From JBEKTW01 sp963727845 (lineage in GTDB: Bacteria; Bacteroidota; Ignavibacteria; UBA10030; SZUA-254): a stretch of 64,000 nucleotides of DNA. Each line of letters begins with the position of its first letter. The stretch's first letter is position 1. Positions 35,283 to 43,189 of this stretch are shown piece after piece. A program made the translations under genes and the position numbers. The notes under the pieces were generated by a model, which saw nothing but the letters and a program-made list of their open reading frames with translations, was not told where the DNA came from and ran no database searches. The stretch is from NCBI GenBank assembly GCA_963727845.1, contig CAVSHI010000001.1, forward strand, positions 372,001 through 436,000. The letters are read 5' to 3'.

Positions 35283-35455
35283 ATCCGCCGGACGTACGTT
35301 CCATCGTATTCATCAAGCGTTGTATAGGCGGTGGCAGAGAGCTTCTTTTCCTGACCACCGGAGAGGTTGAACTCTTTCTTGCACGCATCCTGACAGGAAT
35401 AGCATCCGATGCAAAGAGTCGTATCGATCAACATTGCCTTTTTCTTCAGCATCAA
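35000..35455 (-). CDS. N-terminal part of HybA-like four-cluster Fe-S protein (frameshifted)
   Basis: The first about 80 residues, from MMLKKKAMLIDTTLC to FTKTPE, are genuine: they hold cluster-one motif CIGCYSCQDACKKE and cluster-two motif CQHCNDPTCASVCP. After TPE the frame changes near 35220 and the rest of this ORF (RCSMMRQNASV onward) is noise. Inserting one base in a CC run would join it to the next frame. The N-terminus has no twin-arginine signal, unlike HybA itself. A sequencing error or a real inactivating mutation would both explain it; see the finding on frameshifts. Confidence 0.8.
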   Translation of the reverse strand: MMLKKKAMLIDTTLCIGCYSCQDACKKEFNLSGGQEKKLSATAYTTLDEYDGTYVRRMCQHCNDPTCASVCPVGAFTKTPEDRCSMMRQNASVAAIVSRRARSRCRGTSGRAIIPASRNAVSVTTVLNRDCKPRALKPVRQARRNSATATT

Positions 35456-35469
35456 CGTCTCGCTGCGAT

Positions 35470-36135
35470 TTATTGGATTGATAGAAATTCGTGCTCAACG
35501 GACTGCCAGGCTTCGTCGTCCATGCTGTCCAGAACACCGACTGTCGGAAGTCCTCCGTCCTGCAGGTAAGCCGGGGCAACGGCCCCCGGGGTCGCGAGCT
35601 CGGCGAGCCGATCCCGGAGTCGTTTGAATTCGTTCCGGATCCATGTTCGGGCTTCGCTGCCGAGCAGCATTTCCTTTATTTCCGTTGACCGCCGTGGTTT
35701 GATCTCGTAACCCCATCCGTTGTCAAACAGACTCTGCTGCAGGAATTCCGAGTGAGCGGCAAGCTCTTCGTTGGCTGTGAGAACCTCACCATCGAGAGGG
35801 GACGAAATGGTAAGTGTATGCTTCGCCGACTTCAGCTGCATGAGTGGATCGCCTTTTCTAATCGAATCACCGGGTTTTTTCAGGAGTGTCACCTCCGGCG
35901 TCCTCAGAAGGCGCCCGACGAAATCGTCTACGCCGAGGCGGATTTTACCGGACGGGAAGAGGTTGACCCAAGTGTGGGATTTCGCAAAGAAAATTCCTTC
36001 AGGGATTCGCACGGGGTAGTGCTGGTTCTGAACCGGTCCCACCGCGGGTAACAGGGCTTCTCCCCTTACTTTCCGAACGGCGAAATCAATAATGAAAAAG
36101 AGAATGATTGTTCCAACGACAAACAGGACTGTCAT
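35470..36135 (-). CDS. Membrane-anchored GcvH-like protein with lipoyl lysine
   Basis: 221 residues. An N-terminal membrane helix (about 3-19, VLFVVGTIILFFIIDFAV) is followed by RKVRGE, so the globular part should be cytoplasmic. The GcvH-like domain (about 48-145) opens with AKSHTWV and has LKSAKHTLTISSPLDGEVL, in which Lys105 aligns with the lipoylated lysine of glycine-cleavage H protein. A C-terminal helical tail follows. It overlaps the upstream GcvH-like gene by 4 bases and precedes the Fe-S subunit by 14 bases. Its role within an NrfD-type complex is unknown; it could carry a lipoyl or acyl-like group. Confidence 0.82.
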   Translation of the reverse strand: MTVLFVVGTIILFFIIDFAVRKVRGEALLPAVGPVQNQHYPVRIPEGIFFAKSHTWVNLFPSGKIRLGVDDFVGRLLRTPEVTLLKKPGDSIRKGDPLMQLKSAKHTLTISSPLDGEVLTANEELAAHSEFLQQSLFDNGWGYEIKPRRSTEIKEMLLGSEARTWIRNEFKRLRDRLAELATPGAVAPAYLQDGGLPTVGVLDSMDDEAWQSVEHEFLSIQ

Positions 36136-36812
36136 GATCGTGCTCCTTTGTCTGATTCATTGAAATGTGTATTATAGGTTATACTCGGGAAAAACTCGTG
36201 TGTCAGTCGTATCCATTCTTCGTCGCTCAGCGTATCGCTGATGTTATCGACAAATTCTCCTCCGTCCTGCAAAACGGTTCCCAGCGAAGGCGTAAACCAC
36301 CGGATCAAATGGATTCGAACGGCTTCCTCCCAGCGCTCTGCGATAAGTCCTTTCAGGAGGCTGCTCACTTCGAGTTGAAAGTTGGCCGGTTTGATCACCG
36401 CAACCCATCCCTGGTCGTATGGTGAATTATTGACGAGGCCGGGTGTGGAAGCGAGCTTTTCATTGACCTTCTCTATTGTTCCGGTAACCGGTGCAACCTG
36501 GGTGAGGGATTTTCTGCCCCGGCGAAGAGTGATAAATGGCGCACCCTGTTTAATACGTGATCCCGCGGGAGGGATCTCCACGGAATCGAGGTGACCGATG
36601 AGCCGTTGCGCAAGGTCGTCGACGCCGGCGGTTACGGATTCCTTCTCTCCCACCATAATCCAGCAATGACCGGGATGAAGGTATCGGTCGAGCACTCGGG
36701 GCTGAAACGTGGGGATTGGCCGGTCGGCGGGGACGGCTTTCCGTCTCGTGAGTCGAATCCAGTCAATGATGACCAGAATGGAGATTGTCAATATCGCAAG
36801 GAAGAAGACCAT
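36132..36812 (-). CDS. Membrane-anchored GcvH-like protein without lipoyl lysine
   Basis: 226 residues. Membrane helix about residues 2-18 followed by LTRRKAV gives the same inside-facing topology as the next protein. The GcvH-like domain (about 45-140) runs from LHPGHCWIMV to SPYDQGWVAVIKP. At the lipoyl position there is Arg100, with Lys101 shifted by one; it is doubtful that this is lipoylated. It is the first gene of the operon (36812 to 32704), and overlaps the next GcvH-like gene by 4 bases. It shares its architecture with its neighbour, so the two probably arose by duplication. Confidence 0.8.
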   Translation of the reverse strand: MVFFLAILTISILVIIDWIRLTRRKAVPADRPIPTFQPRVLDRYLHPGHCWIMVGEKESVTAGVDDLAQRLIGHLDSVEIPPAGSRIKQGAPFITLRRGRKSLTQVAPVTGTIEKVNEKLASTPGLVNNSPYDQGWVAVIKPANFQLEVSSLLKGLIAERWEEAVRIHLIRWFTPSLGTVLQDGGEFVDNISDTLSDEEWIRLTHEFFPSITYNTHFNESDKGARS

Positions 36813-37156
36813 TTCGTTTAGCTGATATCTGTGTCACATCCTTGCTTATCCTACATGGGAATTCTATGCCAGGGATTATCGGAAGTGAAGAAAAAATCGC
36901 CACTGTAACTAACGGTGGGAGAAGGAGTTAGAAGATCGGCTTGACCGCCGGTGGGTGAGTAGGGAAGGGTGAAGATGAATTTATCAACACAGATAGAGTG
37001 AATTGCCGCATAAGAGTGTAAATTTTCTCGCCATCGAGATATTTGTCGGTGGTGAAATTATCAACAGCGGTTGTTGAGTATCTTGACAGGGAGGCAATAG
37101 ACCGTTGCCAGTAACATATCGAGCCACTGGGTAATCATAGCATCAACCTGTGAAAA
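36813..37156. other. Intergenic stretch before the GcvH-like/NrfD operon
   Basis: 344 bases. I searched it for GG-N10-GC sigma-54 pairs on the minus strand and found none with correct spacing; a GCAA...GTTGCC pair near 37094-37110 has two bases too many. No clear palindrome, terminator or RNA gene is visible. It should contain the promoter of the 36812-32704 operon. Confidence 0.5.
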
Positions 37157-38155
37157 CTACCTTGCCATCCGGTACGTATTGAGTGATTTCATGTAATTTG
37201 CCCGCTCAAAGGCCGATGGGTCTGCTACCGATTTTTGGCTCAGGCTGCCTTTCATTTGCTGGACGGATACGTACTCCCGCTCCACCATCCATTGTTCCAG
37301 ATCCTTCAGTACCTGCGTGATGTGCTGGGGTCCGTTTTTCAGCAACGCAGAACACATCATTGTCACGTCTGCCCCTGCCATCAACATCTTCAGCACATCC
37401 TGCGCGGTATGGATACCGCTCGTCGCTGCAAGACTTGCCTTGATCCTGCCGTGGAGAATAGCAACCCACCGGAGCGGAATTCGCAATGCATGTGACGAGC
37501 TCAGGATGACGTTCGGAGTGACCTCCAGGTTTTCAAGGTCGATATCCGGTTGGTAAAAGCGATTAAACAAAACGAGACCATTCGCGCCCGCGCTGTCAAG
37601 GCGTTTCGCAATGTTTGCGAATGAACTGAAGAAAGGGCTTAGCTTCATCGCGACGGGTATGCGCACCGTTCGCTTCACTGCGAGAAGAGCTTCCAGGTAA
37701 CGGTCCTCCACCTCCGTGCCGGGAAGAAGCGGATCGGTGGGAATATAATAGACATTCAGCTCCAATGCGTCTGCTCCGGCTTCCTCAATCTTCTTTGCAA
37801 AATTCATCCACCCTCCGACGGAGATTCCGTTAAGGCTTCCAATAAGGGGGATTCTCAGCGCTTGCTTTGCTTTGTGGACCAGCTCTACGTACTCCTCGGG
37901 TCCCAGATTATACTGCTTGAGGTCGGGGAAATATGTCAGTGATTCGGCAAAACTCTCCGTCCCGTAGGAGAGGTAATGCTGAAGTTCCGACGCTTCGTGT
38001 GCGATCTGTTCTTCGAACAAAGAATACATGACGATCGCGGCGGCGCCCGCATCCTCGAGGCGTTTCATGCCGTCGAGCGTGTACGAAAGCGGTCCGGCAG
38101 AAGGAACGATAGGATTGTTCAGTTTGAGTCCGAGATAGGTGGTTGAGAGATCCAT
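37157..38155 (-). CDS. Dihydroorotate-dehydrogenase-like protein paired with PFOR
   Basis: 332 residues, a TIM-barrel flavoprotein of the DHOD/DPYD type without signal peptide. N-terminus MDLSTTYLGLKLNNPIVPSAGPLS, phosphate/FMN-binding blocks LIGSLNGISVGGWMNFAK, ELNVYYIPTD and VAMKLSPFF, with GIHTAQDVLKMLMAGADVTMMCSALL near the end. The usual active-site Cys/Ser base position is not obvious. It follows the PFOR gene by 48 bases, and such DHOD-like genes next to nifJ/porA are common in anaerobes, probably linking PFOR to another electron carrier. Substrate uncertain. Confidence 0.85.
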   Translation of the reverse strand: MDLSTTYLGLKLNNPIVPSAGPLSYTLDGMKRLEDAGAAAIVMYSLFEEQIAHEASELQHYLSYGTESFAESLTYFPDLKQYNLGPEEYVELVHKAKQALRIPLIGSLNGISVGGWMNFAKKIEEAGADALELNVYYIPTDPLLPGTEVEDRYLEALLAVKRTVRIPVAMKLSPFFSSFANIAKRLDSAGANGLVLFNRFYQPDIDLENLEVTPNVILSSSHALRIPLRWVAILHGRIKASLAATSGIHTAQDVLKMLMAGADVTMMCSALLKNGPQHITQVLKDLEQWMVEREYVSVQQMKGSLSQKSVADPSAFERANYMKSLNTYRMAR

Positions 38156-38203
38156 TGTGATTCCTTTTGTTTGGGTTCTGCGAAACAGTTACGAAACGTG
38201 GTC

Positions 38204-41023
38204 CTATGCGTCGGCCTTTGTTTCTTTTCCGTTGCCGGATTGTGCAAGGTGCTCATAGGTTTTCCACCGGACATTGACATCTTCCTGTGCCAGCGCACCC
38301 AGGAGTTTTGCCCTTTCGGGATAGCTCTTTTCCAGCATCTTGAACCGCGTCTCAAGTTGTGAAAAGTCGCTCAGCGGGCCCTTCGGCGCCTTGGAGTCCA
38401 GCTTGAACGGATTTTTTCCTTCTTTTTCGAGGAGTGGATGAAATCTGAAGAGGGGCCAGTAGCCCGTGTCGACTGCGAGTTTCTGATTGTGCATGCCTCG
38501 TCCCATGTCGATCCCATGCGCTATGCAATGGGAATAGGCGATGATAATGGATGGTCCGTCGTAGGCCTCGGCTTCAAGGAAAGCGCGAACAGTTTGCGCG
38601 TCGTTCGCGCCCATTGCCACCCGTGCCACATACACGTTTCCGTATGCCATCGCGAGGAGCCCGAGGTCCTTCTTTGCCGATGGTTTTCCTGACGCGGCGA
38701 ACTTGGCGATTGCCGAGCGAGGGGTGGATTTCGACATCTGACCGCCCGTGTTGGAGTACACCTCTGTATCCAGCACGAGTACGTTCACATTCTTGCCGGA
38801 AGCCAGTACATGGTCGAGGCCGCCGTAGCCGATATCATAAGCCCAACCGTCGCCGCCCATGATCCAGACGCTCCGCTTCACGAGGTTATCGCTGAGGCTC
38901 AAAAGACTTCTTGCCTGGGCAAGTGTCTCCGAACCGGAAGCGGATCCGGCAGAGAGAATTTGCCGGAGTTTATCTTTCAGCTGGCCGACACGGAGCCGTT
39001 GTTCGTAAATACCGGGTTCGTCGGATTGGTTCGCGTTGAGAAGGGCGTCTGCGAGTTCTTTGCCGACCATCGGCGAAAATTTCTGCACGAGTTCGCGCGC
39101 CATTTCGGTATGCTTGTCGATTGTCAAACGCATTCCTAATCCGAATTCGGCGTTGTCCTCGAAGAGGGAGTTCGACCACGCGGGTCCGCGTCCGTCGGCG
39201 TTGACGGTCCAGGGTGTGGTCGGCAGGTTCCCGCCGTAGATGGAAGAGCAGCCCGTCGCGTTTGCGACGATCGTCCGGTCTCCGAAAAGCTGGCTGACAA
39301 GTTTGACGTACGGCGTCTCGCCGCAGCCCGAGCACGCACCGGAGAATTCAAATAACGGCTGGAGAAACTGCGAACCCTTGACGGTTTCCACCTTCACGGT
39401 TCGCCGGTCGACGTCCGGAATGCGCAGGAAGAATTCGAAATTTGCCCGTTCCGGTTCCCGTATCGGCTGTTGCTGTTTCATATTGATCGCCTTGATCTTC
39501 GCTTCCGACTTACTCTTGGCGGGGCAAACATCGACGCACAGCTCACACCCCGTACAATCCTCCGGAGCGACCTGGATGGAATACTTCATTCCCTTGTATT
39601 CCAACCCTTTGTAATCCATCGACTTGAATGTCGGGGGCGCATTGTTCAGCCGGTTTGGCTCGTACACCTTCACGCGAATTGCTGCATGCGGGCAGACGAG
39701 TGCGCATTTGTTGCATTGGATGCAAATTTCCTGAATCCAGACAGGAATTTCCATCGCGATATTGCGTTTCTCCCATTGCGCTGTCGCCGTCGGGAATGTT
39801 CCATCCACCGGCATCGCGCTGACGGGAAGGCTATCGCCGTTGCCGGCGATGATTTGTCCGAGCACGTTCCGGATGTACTCCGGGGCCAGATCTGAGACCG
39901 GCGGCGGCATTTCAATCGTGCTCGTCACCTTGTTCGGGACCTTTACCTCGAAGAGGTTTGCGAGAGTCTGATCAACAGCCGTGAAATTCTGCTTGACGAT
40001 CTCCTCGCCTTTTTTGCCGTATGTTTTCTTGATTGAATTTTTGATTGCCGCGATCGCGTCCTCTCTCGGTAAAACTCCGGAGATCGCGAAGAAGCATGTC
40101 TGCATAATCGTGTTAATTCTTCCGCCCATGCCGGTTTTCCGTGCGACTTCATACGCGTCAATCACGTACACCTTGAGGTGTTTATCGATAACCTGCTTCT
40201 GAATGTGACGCGGGAGTTTATCCCAAACATCATTGGGACCATAGATGCTGTTGAGAAGGAATGTCGCGCCGGTCTTGGCCCTTTGCAGGACATCGAATTT
40301 CTCCAGGAAGAACCACTGGTGGCAGGCAATGAAGCTCGCCCTCTCGATGAGATAGGTGGAATGGATCGGTTTCGGGCCGAAGCGCAAATGGGAGGTCGTC
40401 GTGGAGCCGGATTTCTTTGAATCGTAGACAAAATATCCCTGCGCGTAATTATCCGTGTCCTCGCCGATGATCTTGATGGAATTCTTGTTCGCGCTGACGG
40501 TGCCATCGGCTCCGAGGCCGTAGAAGATTCCGCGAACGACTTCATCCGGCTCGGTCGTAAACGATGCATCGTAGTCCAGGCTCAGGTGAGAGACGTCGTC
40601 GAGGATCCCGACGGTGAAATGGTTTCGCGGCACGCTCTTCTTCAGCTCGTCGAAAACCGATTTCACCATCGCGGGCGTAAATTCCTTGGATGAGAGCCCG
40701 TATCTCCCCCCGACGATTCTGGGGAACGATTTGAGCGTCGACTTGCCGGCAGAGAATGTTTCACTCAATGCACCGACCACATCGAGATAGAGCGGCTCGC
40801 CCAACGCTCCCGGCTCTTTGGTCCGGTCAAGAATTGCTATGGATTTTACGGAGGGCGGAAGCTCCTTGATGAAATGATCGATGGAAAAAGGCCGGAAGAG
40901 GCGCACTTTCAACAGTCCGACCTTTTCGCCGTGCGCATTGAGGTACTCCACTGTTTCGTGGGCCGTCTCGGCGCCCGAGCCCATCATGATAATGACACGC
41001 TCGGCATCCGGAGACTCCGACAT
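38204..41023 (-). CDS. nifJ: Pyruvate:ferredoxin oxidoreductase, C-terminal four fifths (frameshift)
   Basis: 939 residues, the main body of a single-chain PFOR. Visible: the gamma and EKR-type regions, two ferredoxin motifs (CIQCNKCALVCP and CTGCELCVDVCP), the TPP-binding core SGACSGCGETPYVKLV and NATGCSSIYGGNLPTTPW, and VLVLDTEVYSNTGGQMSKSTP. It converts pyruvate and CoA to acetyl-CoA, CO2 and reduced ferredoxin. The N-terminal fifth is in another frame (see the next entry); the ATG used by this ORF, MSESPDAERV, is internal to the real gene. The full gene would run from 41852 to 38204, about 1,216 residues. Confidence 0.93.
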   Translation of the reverse strand: MSESPDAERVIIMMGSGAETAHETVEYLNAHGEKVGLLKVRLFRPFSIDHFIKELPPSVKSIAILDRTKEPGALGEPLYLDVVGALSETFSAGKSTLKSFPRIVGGRYGLSSKEFTPAMVKSVFDELKKSVPRNHFTVGILDDVSHLSLDYDASFTTEPDEVVRGIFYGLGADGTVSANKNSIKIIGEDTDNYAQGYFVYDSKKSGSTTTSHLRFGPKPIHSTYLIERASFIACHQWFFLEKFDVLQRAKTGATFLLNSIYGPNDVWDKLPRHIQKQVIDKHLKVYVIDAYEVARKTGMGGRINTIMQTCFFAISGVLPREDAIAAIKNSIKKTYGKKGEEIVKQNFTAVDQTLANLFEVKVPNKVTSTIEMPPPVSDLAPEYIRNVLGQIIAGNGDSLPVSAMPVDGTFPTATAQWEKRNIAMEIPVWIQEICIQCNKCALVCPHAAIRVKVYEPNRLNNAPPTFKSMDYKGLEYKGMKYSIQVAPEDCTGCELCVDVCPAKSKSEAKIKAINMKQQQPIREPERANFEFFLRIPDVDRRTVKVETVKGSQFLQPLFEFSGACSGCGETPYVKLVSQLFGDRTIVANATGCSSIYGGNLPTTPWTVNADGRGPAWSNSLFEDNAEFGLGMRLTIDKHTEMARELVQKFSPMVGKELADALLNANQSDEPGIYEQRLRVGQLKDKLRQILSAGSASGSETLAQARSLLSLSDNLVKRSVWIMGGDGWAYDIGYGGLDHVLASGKNVNVLVLDTEVYSNTGGQMSKSTPRSAIAKFAASGKPSAKKDLGLLAMAYGNVYVARVAMGANDAQTVRAFLEAEAYDGPSIIIAYSHCIAHGIDMGRGMHNQKLAVDTGYWPLFRFHPLLEKEGKNPFKLDSKAPKGPLSDFSQLETRFKMLEKSYPERAKLLGALAQEDVNVRWKTYEHLAQSGNGKETKADA

Positions 41024-41852
41024 ATTGAAATATCCTGTATTTTCTTCCGACCACCGACGCGAACTTGTCCATCACGCGCTGAACGATCGCCGGGCAGTCG
41101 TCGTAGTAATGATTCACGGTTTCACGAGCCTGGAAAAACACATCCGGGTTCTGAGCCGAACCGCGCAGCACCGGGCGCTCGGGGGACAATCCTCTGGTGC
41201 GGTGGGCAAGAACGAGTTCATCGCTGATCATTGCCCGCAAATCGCCGTCGCTTAATTGCTCGATTTTCATGACTTCGTGCGATGTTCTGAATCCGTCAAA
41301 GAAATGAACGAAGGGAACACGCGCCTCGAGTGTCGCTGCCTGCGCAATGAGCGCGAAATCCATGACTTCCTGAAGAGAGTTTGATGAGAGCATTCCCCAT
41401 CCTGTGGAGCGCGTTGCCATGACGTCGCTGTGGTCCCCGAAAATCGAGAGGGCGTGGGTTGCGACTGTTCTTGCCGCGACATGAAAGACCGTGGATGTAA
41501 GCTCTCCGGCAATTTTGAACATGTTGGGAATCATGAGAAGGAGTCCCTGCGAGGACGTGAACGTGGTGGAAAGCGCGCCGGCCTGCAATGCTCCATGGAC
41601 CGCTCCCGAGGCTCCGCCTTCGCTCTGCATTTCGATGACGAGGGGAATGGTCCCCCACAGATTCTTCTGCCCCAGTGCGGACCATTCGTCCGACCACTCG
41701 CCCATCGGCGATGATGGAGTGATGGGATAAATCGCGATCACTTCATTGAGTTTGTGAGCAACGTACGCTGCCGCTTCGTTGCCGTCGATGGTCACCATCT
41801 TGCGGCTTGTTTTGGTTTGGTCTTTCGCCAGGGGAGAAGTGCTATCGGTCAT
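40827..41852 (-). CDS. nifJ: Pyruvate:ferredoxin oxidoreductase, N-terminal part (frameshift)
   Basis: Start ATG at 41852 (a TTG at 41861 is three codons further up). Domain I of PFOR is plain: VTIDGNEAAAYVAHKLNEVIAIYPITPSSPMGEW and EMQSEGGASGAVHGALQAGA, with SSQGLLLMIPNM and FFDGFRTSHEV. At about 41025 the reading passes into the wrong frame (after IFQYVG the proper continuation is SPDAERVIIMMGSGAETA in the other frame); skipping one base restores a continuous chain. Everything in this ORF below about 41024 is not real. A sigma-54-like promoter lies about 50 bases upstream. Confidence 0.9.
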   Translation of the reverse strand: MTDSTSPLAKDQTKTSRKMVTIDGNEAAAYVAHKLNEVIAIYPITPSSPMGEWSDEWSALGQKNLWGTIPLVIEMQSEGGASGAVHGALQAGALSTTFTSSQGLLLMIPNMFKIAGELTSTVFHVAARTVATHALSIFGDHSDVMATRSTGWGMLSSNSLQEVMDFALIAQAATLEARVPFVHFFDGFRTSHEVMKIEQLSDGDLRAMISDELVLAHRTRGLSPERPVLRGSAQNPDVFFQARETVNHYYDDCPAIVQRVMDKFASVVGRKYRIFQYVGVSGCRACHYHDGLGRRDGPRNSGVPQCARRKGRTVESAPLPAFFHRSFHQGASALRKIHSNS

Positions 41853-41900
41853 GGTCGTCAAAATCTCTTGTGGATAATGTGATATTCGGGGTCATTCAGT

Positions 41901-41915
41901 GCAACAATCATTCCA
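41901..41915 (-). promoter_or_regulatory. Sigma-54-like promoter in front of PFOR
   Basis: On the minus strand TGGAATGATTGTTGC: TGG and TTGC are in place and GG-GC spacing is ten bases, the known requirement for sigma-54, with CAC replaced by AAT. The expected start, about 41889, gives a leader of some 37 bases to the PFOR ATG. The element differs at one base from that in front of the hydrogenase operon (61765-61779). Confidence 0.55.
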
Positions 41916-42106
41916 GTTCATTGGCGGGAAATGCCTCCGGAATTACGAGAATTGGGGAGAAAAAGATGCCTTTCTTATCAGATTTGAGAGCGCGGAGAGC
42001 GATTTTTGCAGACTTGAAAGATGAACAGCTTCGCTGAAAAACCGGACGCCATCCATGCATTATTCAGTAACCGGACCTCGCCCGGATCTGGCAAGGCACA
42101 GAGGTT

Positions 42107-43174
42107 TCAGCAGATGCGTGGAAGTTGCTCGCCCGACAACATGTCCACAACGCGATGACCGCCGATCCTGGTTTCCATCACGACCATGCCGGGATGATCG
42201 GCGACAACCCGGCCTATGACGGTAGCCTCCCGACCTAGAACATGCGCCTTCATTGCTTCCAGGACTTTCTGCGTCTCATCCGGAGGAACAAACGCCAGCA
42301 ATTTTCCTTCGTTGGCCACATAGAGCGGGTCAAGGCCGAGGATTTCACAGCCACCCTTGACGGATTCACCTATCGGTATAGAGCTTTCTGTGATCGAGAT
42401 CCCGACCCTTGCCAGTCCGGCAATCTCGTTGAGAGTGCTGGCGACGCCTCCGCGCGTCGGGTCGCGAAGGACGTGAATGTTTCTGCTCGCCGACAGCATC
42501 TGCGCGACGAGCCCGTTCAGCGGCGCCGTGTCACTTTCGATTTTCGTTTCAAACTCCAATCCTTCCCGGACGGACATGATGGCGATACCATGTTCCGCGA
42601 TCGGTCCGCTAAGGATGATCGTGTCGCCGGCGGCCGCACGTTTCGGGTTGATGGTAACGCCGGGTTCGATGATCCCGATCCCCGAAGTGTTGATGAAAAT
42701 CTTGTCTCCCTTTCCACGGTCTACGACCTTCGTATCCCCGGTGACGATTTTCACGTTCGCATTTCCTGCCGCTTTCTGCATCGAGAGGACCACGCGCCAG
42801 AGATCCTCGATGGGAAGTCCCTCTTCGATGATCAGGGCGGCCGAAAGGTACAGGGGGACGGATCCGCACATCGCAAGGTCGTTTACTGTGCCGTTCACTG
42901 CAAGCTGTCCGATATCGCCCCCGGGGAAGAAAATAGGATTCACGACATACGAATCGGTAGTAAAAGCGAGGTGTCCTCCTTTGATAGGGAAGATTGCACC
43001 GTCATGGAGCTGGTCAAGGAATTCGTTTTGAAACTGGGACACGAACAGTTCCTGAATCATTTGCTGTGTGAGCTTCCCGCCGCCTCCATGAGCGAGAAGA
43101 ACTTTCTGATAATGCTGGATGGGCACCGGGCACGACATTCCACCATCGGTATCGAAATCTGACCCCGTACTCAT
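42107..43174 (-). CDS. hypE: Hydrogenase maturation protein HypE
   Basis: 355 residues. HypE dehydrates the thiocarboxamide on its C-terminal cysteine to make the CN ligands of the NiFe site. The C-terminus QLPRIC carries that Cys. The N-terminal LLAHGGGGKLTQQMI and the AIR-synthase-like ATP-binding blocks (FTTDSYVVNPIFFPGGDIG, KIVTGDTKVVDRG, RDPTRGGVASTLNEIAG) are complete. It follows the PAS/propeller sensor gene by 15 bases and is the last gene of the hyp operon. Confidence 0.97.
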   Translation of the reverse strand: MSTGSDFDTDGGMSCPVPIQHYQKVLLAHGGGGKLTQQMIQELFVSQFQNEFLDQLHDGAIFPIKGGHLAFTTDSYVVNPIFFPGGDIGQLAVNGTVNDLAMCGSVPLYLSAALIIEEGLPIEDLWRVVLSMQKAAGNANVKIVTGDTKVVDRGKGDKIFINTSGIGIIEPGVTINPKRAAAGDTIILSGPIAEHGIAIMSVREGLEFETKIESDTAPLNGLVAQMLSASRNIHVLRDPTRGGVASTLNEIAGLARVGISITESSIPIGESVKGGCEILGLDPLYVANEGKLLAFVPPDETQKVLEAMKAHVLGREATVIGRVVADHPGMVVMETRIGGHRVVDMLSGEQLPRIC

Positions 43175-43189
43175 ACGTTACGTTGTATC

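Noticed and set aside
37092..37110. Sigma-54-like pair TGGCAACGGTCTATTGC in front of the GcvH-like/NrfD operon
   Set aside because: Twelve bases between GG and GC instead of ten; sigma-54 does not tolerate this spacing.
42242..43162. 306-residue plus-strand ORF opposite hypE
   Set aside because: Antisense shadow; hypE is certain from its C-terminal PRIC and AIR-synthase motifs.
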